Shown here: positions 1 to 6,611 of the stretch, piece by piece | Layout of the letters: the number at the start of each line of letters is the position of its first letter | How positions within the stretch are numbered: position 1 is the first letter of the stretch | Source of the DNA: Halobacteriovorax sp. | Lineage (GTDB): Bacteria > Bdellovibrionota > Bacteriovoracia > Bacteriovoracales > Bacteriovoracaceae | Assembly (NCBI GenBank): GCA_002686115.1 | Contig: NZAF01000068.1 | Location: 1 to 8,325, forward strand | Length of the DNA: 8,325 bases | Reading direction: 5' to 3' | Notes under the pieces: model-generated | What the model was told of the DNA's origin: nothing | Seen by the model: only the letters and a program-made list of their open reading frames with translations | The model's database searches: none | Program-made: the position numbers and the translations under genes

Positions 1-1270
1 ATTTAATTACAATGAATATATCTATAGTAATTCTAGAAAAACAGAAGTTGGTGACACTGTAGAACTTGATGCAAGACTAAAGTATAACTTCGATGCAGGC
101 ACTATTTTAAAAATGGGTTTTGCCACAATTCCGGAAGAAAATAGATTTGATAACGAAACATCAAGACTTGAGATTGGTGGTTTAAAAAGATTTGATAAAT
201 TCGATGTCTCAATCGATCTTGAATTAGAAACAAATGATGAAGATGATGGTGGAACAGTTTTTGGCTTTGACCTCGACTCTGAAGACACTTATATCAGATA
301 TAATTTCACACCTAACTTTAGTGCTTCTTTTCACCCGTTTAACTTTGATGGTGAAGTTGGTGGATACTTTAGTACAAGAGATGTCACAAGAATCTATTTC
401 ATTGATGGTGCCCCAAGTGCTATTAGCCAAGTTCAGTCTGGTAGTGAAAGAATTGCCCAAAAAACAATCCCTGGTATTGTTTTAAGTTACCAAAAAGACT
501 TCCTAAGAGTCACTGGTGGTATCGGTAAGACAAGTTACCTCTACCCTACAAATTCTGACTTTGATATTACCAGTAATCCTTCTGCAGATAGTTGGGAGAG
601 AAGAGAAGCAACTGGTTATGTCTTTAACCTAAACTATAATGATCAAAAAAATTATCTCTTTAGACTAGAATATGCTGGTCATAATGCTACAGAGGAAACA
701 GGAGCTCTTCTTGAGAGAGCTGCTTCGATGAGATTTGAAGTGAGAAAATTTAATTTCATTGCGAACTTAGAAGTAACTCACTCTAAGGCCGGATCAAATG
801 CATGGAATACATCGAGATCAAGTAATTGGTTTGCTCAAACCACTCCTTTTTTCCCAGTATACAGTGATACTGTGGGAACTAAGGTTGACTGGCTTGGTGA
901 AGGCGATCAGGCTTACAGCTTAGCAGTTGGTTTTAATGCAACTGATACAGTGACTCCATATATCTTTGGAAGATATCAAGGTGAACACTTCATCTTTAGA
1001 GAAAGAGAATCTGCACACCTACTAAGAACAGGTGATGGTACACTTTCACACGGTGGCCTTTTAAGAACAGGTCTTGGGACAAATATCTACATGGGAAAAT
1101 TTAGAATTGTATCTGAGATTGAGTATTTAAAGGCAAAGAATCCAGTTTTTACAAGTGCAACAAATATTACAAATAATAGTATTAATAATGAGTTTAAAAA
1201 GAATGATTATCAGATCGTTTTAAAGATTGATTATAACTTCTTTGGTAACCGCTTATTTGGAATCTTTTAA
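1..1270 (+). CDS. Outer-membrane beta-barrel protein, 5'-truncated
   Basis: The reading frame is open from base 2, so the first ATG (113) is internal and the true start, with the signal peptide, lies before the window; 422 residues are visible. The protein is built of short alternating polar/hydrophobic stretches with many aromatic residues, Gly/Asn/Asp-rich turns and almost no long hydrophobic run. It ends in NRLFGIF, a terminal phenylalanine preceded by alternating aromatic and hydrophobic positions. That is the usual C-terminal signal of barrel proteins inserted by the Bam machinery. I infer an outer-membrane porin- or channel-like barrel, but I do not recognise the family and see no TonB-box or plug domain in the visible part. 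The stop overlaps the start of the next lipoprotein gene by one base (TAATG), so the two are very probably co-translated. Its likely partners are the two surface lipoproteins downstream. Barrel call fairly sure; substrate unknown. Confidence 0.75.
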   Translation, partial: FNYNEYIYSNSRKTEVGDTVELDARLKYNFDAGTILKMGFATIPEENRFDNETSRLEIGGLKRFDKFDVSIDLELETNDEDDGGTVFGFDLDSEDTYIRYNFTPNFSASFHPFNFDGEVGGYFSTRDVTRIYFIDGAPSAISQVQSGSERIAQKTIPGIVLSYQKDFLRVTGGIGKTSYLYPTNSDFDITSNPSADSWERREATGYVFNLNYNDQKNYLFRLEYAGHNATEETGALLERAASMRFEVRKFNFIANLEVTHSKAGSNAWNTSRSSNWFAQTTPFFPVYSDTVGTKVDWLGEGDQAYSLAVGFNATDTVTPYIFGRYQGEHFIFRERESAHLLRTGDGTLSHGGLLRTGLGTNIYMGKFRIVSEIEYLKAKNPVFTSATNITNNSINNEFKKNDYQIVLKIDYNFFGNRLFGIF

Positions 1271-1272
1271 TG
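1268..1272 (+). promoter_or_regulatory. TAATG stop/start overlap (translational coupling)
   Basis: The TAA stop of the barrel gene and the ATG of the following lipoprotein share one base. No good Shine-Dalgarno site precedes the ATG (only a weak TTGGAA at about 1258-1262). The downstream start therefore probably depends on ribosomes terminating the upstream gene. This supports the chosen start, which also gives a clean lipoprotein signal peptide. Confidence 0.65.
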
Positions 1273-3228
1273 AGAATAACACTTTTACTCACATTCTTTC
1301 TTCTTGTAATTTCGTGCGGTAGCGGGAATGAGACGACAAGTGCAACGACAGATGAGCAGAATTATTTCACTCTAAGTGAAAAAACAGGTTACTCACTTAC
1401 TGAGTTATTAGATGAAGGAAATAAAATTCTTCAAGATGTTGCTCAAGGCCTAGTACTCAATGCTGCAGCGATAGCCGATAGAGGTGTCATCGTTCAGGCC
1501 GTGAAAGATATCAACAAGGCCCTTGTTGATATTTCAAATAATGTAAATGTTGAAAATTCAGTAAATATCATCACTGCTTCAGTTAAAAGATACGAAGCTT
1601 CTCTTATTCTTTTAAGAGACAAAGAAATACTCGACAGCTTCTTTTCAAAAATGATGTATCTCTCTGCTGTCTATGCAGAAAGACTTAACATGGAGATCCC
1701 ACGCTATTCTGGTTATGACCTTCTTAACCTAAAAATGAGTAATGATGTTAGAGAAGATTACTTTGAAGTTGCTAGGACAAACTCAACTCCATCATGGGAA
1801 GCCGGAAACTTTAGAGGGACGCCCTTTTTTAAATTCACAGCAAATCAAACAAAGTCTGAGTCTTGGTTAGTTTCTCCAAAATATGATCTAAAAGATAAGT
1901 TCCCTTATTCCTTAACAGTTAATCACACTCTTAATACTCTTCCTTATGAAAGAATCAAATTATTAATTTCTACGAACTACAATGGTAATGATCTAGACTC
2001 TGCAAATTGGGACGAATATTCTCTTGATAATGGTCTTCCAGTTCCGGCTAACACATGGTTTACAACCGAAAGTTCACCAATAAACTTAGAAAAGTATACC
2101 GGCAAGAAAATTGTCATCGCATTTGTTATAGAAACTCTTCCAAGTGATAGATTCGTTTGGCAAATCAATGGTTTTCAAATCAAAGGAATTGGAGACACTG
2201 TTCCTAAGTATACCTATACAAATATCTTTACTCCTCTTCTTGATTTTGACATGACAGAAGAGAATCATGAAAAATTTAAATCAATTGGGCTTACGTTATC
2301 AACACCAGAATGGCAAGGTGGTGAATTTAATGGAAATTCATATATAGAGTATCGTTCAAACTTCTCTAATGCTGAGTCATGGCTTGTCTCGCCAAAGTTT
2401 AATTTTGAAAGTGCTGTTCCTGAAACATTAACTGTTTCTCATACGCTTAGAGATGTGAAATATGATAATATAAAACTACTCATTTCAACTAATTACAATG
2501 GAGGTAGTCCTAGAACTGCCAAATGGGATGAATACTCTCTTAGTCATGGAGGAGATGCTCCACAGGGAAGATGGTTTAATACACAATCTCTTCCTATCGA
2601 TATAAGAAAATATAAAAATAAAAAAATCGTTATCGCATTTAGGATAGTTCATAAAGATGATGTACGTCTCACATGGCAAGTTAAAAATCTTAAATTCACA
2701 GGATCAGGTGATGAAGTAAAGGTAGAGACTTACAAGAATGACTTCTCACTTTTGAATAAAGTTTTAGATCGCTCATTTGAAAATACATCAAGCCTTAATC
2801 CAGTACTAGTATCGGGTGACTCTACTGTTGAATTTCGATATGACAGAAGAGAGGACGCTAATGTATTAAGTGGATTTAGACAAAAAAATTCTGGGATCAA
2901 AAGATTCTACACAGACACAATTGATTTGAATGGACTAAAAGAGCCATACATCAAAATAGATAATTCATATCGTTTCTTTAGACCACAAAGTGATGCTGAC
3001 AAACCTGAATATCTAAAAATATATGTTTTAGAAGAAAATAATTTCGGTGAACAAAACAAATATTACAACGTAGATTTTAATGGAAGTGAGTTTATAAAAT
3101 TACCAACTCAGTTTACTGGTAAGAAGATAAAAGTAGCTTTTCAATATAAACATGAATGGCTTGGTGATGAGAATTACAATGCTCCAAAATGGGTTATTAA
3201 GTCACTAAGTGTTTATGATGTGGAATAA
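1270..3228 (+). CDS. Surface lipoprotein with tandem choice-of-anchor-J-like domains
   Basis: 652 residues. Residues 1-16 form a lipoprotein signal peptide: MRIT, a hydrophobic stretch, then lipobox LVISC with Cys16 as the lipidated residue. Gly at +2 gives no inner-membrane retention signal by the E. coli rule. Residues about 35-140 are predicted helical and unrecognised. Two homologous beta-sandwich units follow (about 162-308 and 329-480), each with STPxWxxGxFxG, ESWLVSPK, LTVxHTL, IKLLISTNYNG, WDEYSL, KKIVIAF and a closing WQxxxxxxxG strand. A diverged third unit occupies about 493-650 (TGKKIKVAF, PKWVIKSLSV). The SWLVSPK...ISTNYNG...W pattern is that of choice-of-anchor J/cleaved-adhesin-type jelly-roll domains, known from secreted proteins as binding modules. 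No catalytic motif is seen. It is coupled to the barrel gene upstream and lies 16 bases before a lipoprotein nuclease. I infer a substrate-binding or scaffold role at the cell surface. Domain call good, function inferred. Confidence 0.78.
   Translation: MRITLLLTFFLLVISCGSGNETTSATTDEQNYFTLSEKTGYSLTELLDEGNKILQDVAQGLVLNAAAIADRGVIVQAVKDINKALVDISNNVNVENSVNIITASVKRYEASLILLRDKEILDSFFSKMMYLSAVYAERLNMEIPRYSGYDLLNLKMSNDVREDYFEVARTNSTPSWEAGNFRGTPFFKFTANQTKSESWLVSPKYDLKDKFPYSLTVNHTLNTLPYERIKLLISTNYNGNDLDSANWDEYSLDNGLPVPANTWFTTESSPINLEKYTGKKIVIAFVIETLPSDRFVWQINGFQIKGIGDTVPKYTYTNIFTPLLDFDMTEENHEKFKSIGLTLSTPEWQGGEFNGNSYIEYRSNFSNAESWLVSPKFNFESAVPETLTVSHTLRDVKYDNIKLLISTNYNGGSPRTAKWDEYSLSHGGDAPQGRWFNTQSLPIDIRKYKNKKIVIAFRIVHKDDVRLTWQVKNLKFTGSGDEVKVETYKNDFSLLNKVLDRSFENTSSLNPVLVSGDSTVEFRYDRREDANVLSGFRQKNSGIKRFYTDTIDLNGLKEPYIKIDNSYRFFRPQSDADKPEYLKIYVLEENNFGEQNKYYNVDFNGSEFIKLPTQFTGKKIKVAFQYKHEWLGDENYNAPKWVIKSLSVYDVE
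1753..2193 (+). repeat. Protein repeat unit 1 (J-like beta-sandwich)
   Basis: Codes for residues 162-308 of the lipoprotein. It shares with the next unit the ordered motifs STPxW, ESWLVSPK, HTL, IKLLISTNYNG, WDEYSL and KKIVIAF. The DNA has drifted at many third positions, so the duplication is old rather than recent. Confidence 0.8.
2254..2709 (+). repeat. Protein repeat unit 2 (J-like beta-sandwich)
   Basis: Codes for residues 329-480 and is clearly homologous to unit 1, with the same motif order and near-equal spacing. Identity looks highest around the SWLVSPK and KLLISTNYNG strands and lowest in the loops, as expected for a conserved fold with variable binding surfaces. Confidence 0.8.
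2746..3219 (+). repeat. Diverged third repeat unit
   Basis: Codes for residues about 493-650. Only parts match units 1 and 2: a strand YLKIYVLEEN in the place of IKLLISTNYN, then TGKKIKVAFQ and the final PKWVIKSLSV, which align with TGKKIVIAF and FVWQINGFQI. The SWLVSPK motif is replaced by FYTDTIDL. It is probably the same fold, with weaker support than for the first two units. Confidence 0.5.
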
Positions 3229-3229
3229 A

Positions 3230-3234
3230 AAGGA
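3230..3234 (+). promoter_or_regulatory. Shine-Dalgarno site of the nuclease gene
   Basis: AAGGA ends 10 bases before the ATG at 3245, in the 16-base gap after the preceding lipoprotein stop. It is the only clear ribosome binding site seen before any start in this operon. It supports the chosen start, which yields a complete lipoprotein signal peptide. Confidence 0.6.
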
Positions 3235-3244
3235 CTAGTCAAAG

Positions 3245-5830
3245 ATGAATCTTTTAAAAAATAAAATTCTCTTATCTATCCTCCCCTTATTATTAATATG
3301 GGGCTGCTCTAACCCTTCATACAAAATAGAAGAAAGCCAGAATGAAAATATTTTTCAACTTAATTCTGAAGAAGAAAAAGATGGAAACAAAATAGCTGAT
3401 GCTATCAAACAAACTCACGACCTTGATATCGTACTCTACCCTACTGACTTTTTAAGACGATATAACTACAGAGATAAAGGGGCGAGTGAGCGAGATCGTG
3501 AAAATAATATCAAAGCATGGGAAGCGGCAAAGGATAAGTTTATTCTTGGTACAATGACAGGTGCTGAAATCACAAGGCTTATCACTCAAAGATCTCAAGA
3601 AAAATTTGAAACTCCATTCTATGTTGCAGGACTTAGATATCATATTCACTATGTCGGAGGAATTCTAAGGTTTGCTAACTTTGCAAACATGGACAATAGC
3701 CGCTTTGATATGGATAGAAGGTATAAAGTAGCGATCAGTGATGCCTACTTAAATAACCGTCAGTTCTATTTTCCAAATTATGAATTCAGAAATGGATTAA
3801 ACTTTAGTTTTAGAATCTCTTCAAAGACAATCAGTGTAAACGAAACGCTTCAAAATGGTAAATACAGAGAAGTAAAAGATCTATTATCAAGATCTATCGT
3901 TACTACCGAAGTCCTTGGTGACCTCGGTGAAATGCCTATTTCAAAGATTCAAGGAACAAGATTTATCTCAGACTATTTAGGATATAGAGTCACCACAACT
4001 GGTATCGTTACAGCTGTTGGAGAGAGAACTGAATTCCCTGAAGGTAGTGAGATTATTATTCAGAGTGAAAAAGATGATGGTAATCCTTTAACAAGTGAAG
4101 CCATTAAACTTCATTTTATAGGCTTTATAAAAGAGCCTAAACTTGGTGACAAAGTTAAAGTTACTGGAGTCGTACATGAGCCAATGAGTGTGACAGGTAT
4201 GTCTCCGACAGAATTATGGGATATTTCAAGTTTTAAGACTCTATCATCAAATAATAAACAGCCTGAGCCAATTTTTCTTTCAAAAGATGGTGGTGTTATT
4301 GTTCCTGATGAAATTATCTCACGCTTTAACGGAAACCTTAATGACAAATTAAAGCTAGACACAAAAGATACGATAGACTTTTATGAATCTCTTGAACATA
4401 TGAGAATCAAAATCAAAAGTCCAAGAGTCCTAGGTTGTAGAGGGCTTAGAGAGGATCTTGTTGATCAAAGAAGAAGTGATAGAGAAAGTGCTTACATTAC
4501 TCTTTATGTGAAGCCTGATGGAGAAAGCTCTTTTGAAGGTGAAACTGATAATGGTGGGCTTATTTTAGATGAAGAAAATCTCAATCATAGTCCTGAGATT
4601 ATGATGATCACAACGGGTAACTTTTCAAAGGATCTTTCGAGGGATCATTATTATAAAGTTGGTGATCTTATTGATGGTGAAGTAACAGGTGTTTTTACAT
4701 ATTCTCTAAATATCTTTGGCGATGGTGAATACAGTATTCAAACACCAATTCCCCAAGAATCTCTAAAAAAAGAACCTAATCTTCCGACACCTCTTAGAGA
4801 AAGAGCTCAGACGACTCTTGTTAGTGATGAAAACAGCCTTACAGTGGCCACTTATAATATAGAAAATCTTGGTGGTGACCAAGATGACAGAATCACAGAC
4901 CTCGCGGTTTCAATTGTTGATAACTTAAAGTGTCCAGACATTGTGAATCTCGTAGAAATTCAAGATAATAACAGTATTGATTTTAGTGGTAGTACAGAAG
5001 CTGATGTAACACTTAGAAAAATTATCGACGATGTCTTTGATGTCGCCTCTAATAAGAAAAAGAGCCAATTAGAGCAGACAACTGAAACTTTCTACGACCG
5101 TCTTAAAGAAGTTCCTCATTGCTCAACATTTAAGTATAAGAGCATCAATATTGACCCCGTCGCTTTTAATGAAGGTGGTCAACCTGGTGGAAGCATCAGG
5201 GTTGCGATGATTTATAATCCTAACAAAGTTAAGTTTAATCCTAGGCCAATTCCTGGGCCTTTGGCGGATACTCTTGTCATGCTAGATGGATCAATTAATC
5301 ACAATCCGGGAAGAGTATTTCCAAATGATCCGGCTTTTAGAAGATCAAGAAGAAGTATCGTTTCTGAATTTGAATTTAAAGGTCAAAAGATTTTTGTGAT
5401 TGGAAATCACTTTAATTCAAAACTTGGTGATAGTAACTTATTTGGTGCAATTCAACCCTTTGTCTCAGGATCTGAAAATAGAAGGATCCCTATCGCAACT
5501 AAAATCAATCAATTTGTAAGAACGATTGAAAAGAGGTCTCCGGGAGCGGGAGTTATAGTTCTTGGTGATTTCAATGCAAACCCTGGTGAAACATCGATGC
5601 GAGTTTTAAAAGGTGGTGTTCTAGAAAATCTAATTGAGAGACAAGAGTTTGTCACAAAGAATAACCGCTACACGACAAACCATAATGGAATTAGTTCTGC
5701 CATAGATTATATTTTTTCTAACAAAGCATTAAATGATAAAGGCGTTGAGCTTGAAGTTTTAAATGTAAACTCTGATTGGATGGGCCGAATTTCTGACCAT
5801 GATCCACTAATTGCTAAGTATCAATTCTAA
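3245..5830 (+). CDS. ExeM/NucH-type extracellular nuclease lipoprotein with 5'-nucleotidase-C-like N-terminal domain
   Basis: 861 residues. The signal peptide ends in lipobox LIWGC (Cys21; Ser at +2), so outer-membrane anchoring is likely. Residues about 45-190 resemble the C-terminal domain of 5'-nucleotidases (IADA, TGAEITRLI, FYVAGLRYHI, RRYKVAISDAYL) without the metallophosphatase domain. Residues about 230-335 form the OB-fold-like module typical of these nucleases (SKIQG, GYRVTTTGIVTAVG, IIIQSEKDDGNPLTSEAI, GDKVKVTGVVHE); a second such region spans about 375-505. The endonuclease/exonuclease/phosphatase domain fills 531-861, with the family's active-site positions: Asn538 (YNIEN), Glu571 (VEIQD), Asn721/His722 (GNHFNSK), Asp775/Asn777 (GDFNANP), Asp821 (IDYIF) and Asp851/His852 (SDHDP). 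The GGQPGGSIRVAMIYNP motif (644-659) is diagnostic of the extracellular subgroup. Expected reaction: metal-dependent phosphodiester cleavage of DNA/RNA outside the cell. Cys563 and Cys625 could form a disulfide. The gene sits between a binding lipoprotein and an overlapping methyltransferase. Nuclease call firm; exact substrate unknown. Confidence 0.88.
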   Translation: MNLLKNKILLSILPLLLIWGCSNPSYKIEESQNENIFQLNSEEEKDGNKIADAIKQTHDLDIVLYPTDFLRRYNYRDKGASERDRENNIKAWEAAKDKFILGTMTGAEITRLITQRSQEKFETPFYVAGLRYHIHYVGGILRFANFANMDNSRFDMDRRYKVAISDAYLNNRQFYFPNYEFRNGLNFSFRISSKTISVNETLQNGKYREVKDLLSRSIVTTEVLGDLGEMPISKIQGTRFISDYLGYRVTTTGIVTAVGERTEFPEGSEIIIQSEKDDGNPLTSEAIKLHFIGFIKEPKLGDKVKVTGVVHEPMSVTGMSPTELWDISSFKTLSSNNKQPEPIFLSKDGGVIVPDEIISRFNGNLNDKLKLDTKDTIDFYESLEHMRIKIKSPRVLGCRGLREDLVDQRRSDRESAYITLYVKPDGESSFEGETDNGGLILDEENLNHSPEIMMITTGNFSKDLSRDHYYKVGDLIDGEVTGVFTYSLNIFGDGEYSIQTPIPQESLKKEPNLPTPLRERAQTTLVSDENSLTVATYNIENLGGDQDDRITDLAVSIVDNLKCPDIVNLVEIQDNNSIDFSGSTEADVTLRKIIDDVFDVASNKKKSQLEQTTETFYDRLKEVPHCSTFKYKSINIDPVAFNEGGQPGGSIRVAMIYNPNKVKFNPRPIPGPLADTLVMLDGSINHNPGRVFPNDPAFRRSRRSIVSEFEFKGQKIFVIGNHFNSKLGDSNLFGAIQPFVSGSENRRIPIATKINQFVRTIEKRSPGAGVIVLGDFNANPGETSMRVLKGGVLENLIERQEFVTKNNRYTTNHNGISSAIDYIFSNKALNDKGVELEVLNVNSDWMGRISDHDPLIAKYQF

Positions 5831-5832
5831 TG
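5828..5832 (+). promoter_or_regulatory. TAATG stop/start overlap (translational coupling)
   Basis: The stop of the nuclease gene and the ATG of the methyltransferase share one base, the same arrangement as at 1268-1272. No Shine-Dalgarno site is visible before this ATG, so coupled initiation is the likely mechanism. Confidence 0.65.
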
Positions 5833-6561
5833 TTTAGTCGTTTTCTAAAGATTCTAAAAAAAGCGCAATTTGATAAGAATGCAGCGAAGAGCTTTAAAAG
5901 TTACTACGATAAAATTGATAAAAGTAAAGCTTACAAAAGATATTGCAAAGAGCTCCAAGGACTACCTTGCTCAATGCAGAACAATCTTTCCATTACACAA
6001 AGTAAAAACCTTTTTAAGCTTTTAAATGAAAGAAGTGATTTGAAAATTTTAGACCTCGGTGCTGGAAGTGGTGGTCTTATAAAGTCATTTAAAGATAAGC
6101 ATAGCTTTACAGGAATAGATCTTTCTATAGATAATGAGCTTCTAAATATCAAGCAAGCTGATTATCATGCATTTCAATACATAGAAGATTACTTTGATTT
6201 AGTATTATCAATTGACTCACTATACTTAGTATCAGATAGAGCCGGACTGTTAAGAAAAATTAACTCTACTCTAAAATCTCAAGGCGAGTTTCATATTTTT
6301 ATGACACTTCTTGAGAATTATGAAAAATCATCTCTGAAAAAAGAGTTAGAAAATATATTTAAAAGTGTACATGTCATAGACAATAGTAAAGAAGACAAAG
6401 AGTTATGGCACGAAGCTTATGAATACCTTTTAAACAATAAAAGTGAATTTTCTAGTGAAAGTGACAAAAGAATATTCAATACCAAACTAAAAGAGATAGA
6501 AAAGAACACTTCCTTAGCACATAAGACCTCTAGGCTACATATAATAGCGACCAAAGAGTAA
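5830..6561 (+). CDS. Class I SAM-dependent methyltransferase
   Basis: 243 residues, soluble, with no signal peptide, so probably cytoplasmic. Motif I, the SAM-binding glycine loop, is ILDLGAGSGG at residues 73-82; the acidic residue that binds the ribose is Asp97 in FTGIDLS; the strand-4 region is FDLVLSIDSLYLVSD (122-136), followed by LLRKINSTLKSQGEFHIFM. The N-terminal segment, with YCKELQGLP and a run of polar helices, resembles the substrate-cap region of small-molecule methyltransferases that carry a related Y-x-x-YC-x-x-x-x-G lead-in. No nucleic-acid methylase motif (DPPY/NPPF/PC) is seen, so a DNA modification role is not supported. The product and acceptor cannot be told from sequence. 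The gene overlaps the nuclease stop by one base and is probably the last gene of the operon. The 46 bases after it contain no obvious terminator. Confidence 0.8.
   Translation: MFSRFLKILKKAQFDKNAAKSFKSYYDKIDKSKAYKRYCKELQGLPCSMQNNLSITQSKNLFKLLNERSDLKILDLGAGSGGLIKSFKDKHSFTGIDLSIDNELLNIKQADYHAFQYIEDYFDLVLSIDSLYLVSDRAGLLRKINSTLKSQGEFHIFMTLLENYEKSSLKKELENIFKSVHVIDNSKEDKELWHEAYEYLLNNKSEFSSESDKRIFNTKLKEIEKNTSLAHKTSRLHIIATKE
6540..6545 (+). promoter_or_regulatory. Candidate -10 hexamer for the histidine kinase gene
   Basis: A perfect TATAAT lies inside the last codons of the methyltransferase gene, 62 bases before the kinase ATG. The best -35-like sequence, TTAGCA at 6514-6519, matches TTGACA at 4 of 6 positions but is 20 bases away, which is too far for an ordinary sigma-70 promoter. 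In AT-rich DNA such hexamers arise by chance, so this is only a candidate. Confidence 0.25.
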
Positions 6562-6584
6562 ACTATTTGTATTTTCAATTTATA

Positions 6585-6611
6585 ACAAGATGATTTAAAA
6601 TCACAAGATGA
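6585..6611 (+). repeat. 9-bp direct repeat ACAAGATGA at the kinase start
   Basis: ACAAGATGA occurs at 6585-6593 and again at 6603-6611, 18 bases apart. The second copy contains the annotated ATG of the kinase (6608). The first contains an ATG (6590) that opens a minimal ORF, ATG ATT TAA, ending 9 bases before the real start. No standard Shine-Dalgarno site is visible before either copy. It may be chance or a small duplication around the start. Confidence 0.35.

Noticed and set aside
113..115. ATG at 113 as the start of the barrel gene
   Set aside because: The frame is open to the window edge with barrel-like sequence before this codon, and no signal peptide follows the ATG; the gene is truncated.
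22..288. Open frame of 88 codons on the - strand
   Set aside because: It lies entirely antisense to the barrel gene, is a low-complexity Ser-rich translation, and shows no family motif; a shadow of the real frame.
234..485. Open frame of 83 codons on the + strand inside the barrel gene
   Set aside because: Overlaps the barrel frame, starts in an ATG-rich Asp/Glu codon run and has no recognisable motif.
3233..3240. 8-bp palindrome GACTAGTC next to the nuclease Shine-Dalgarno site
   Set aside because: Too short to be called an operator without further copies; expected by chance in a window of this size.
5830..6561. DNA methylase of a restriction-modification or BREX-like defence system paired with the nuclease
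   Set aside because: The methyltransferase lacks the (D/N/S)PP(Y/F) or PC catalytic motifs, and the nuclease has a lipoprotein export signal, so an intracellular defence pair is not supported.
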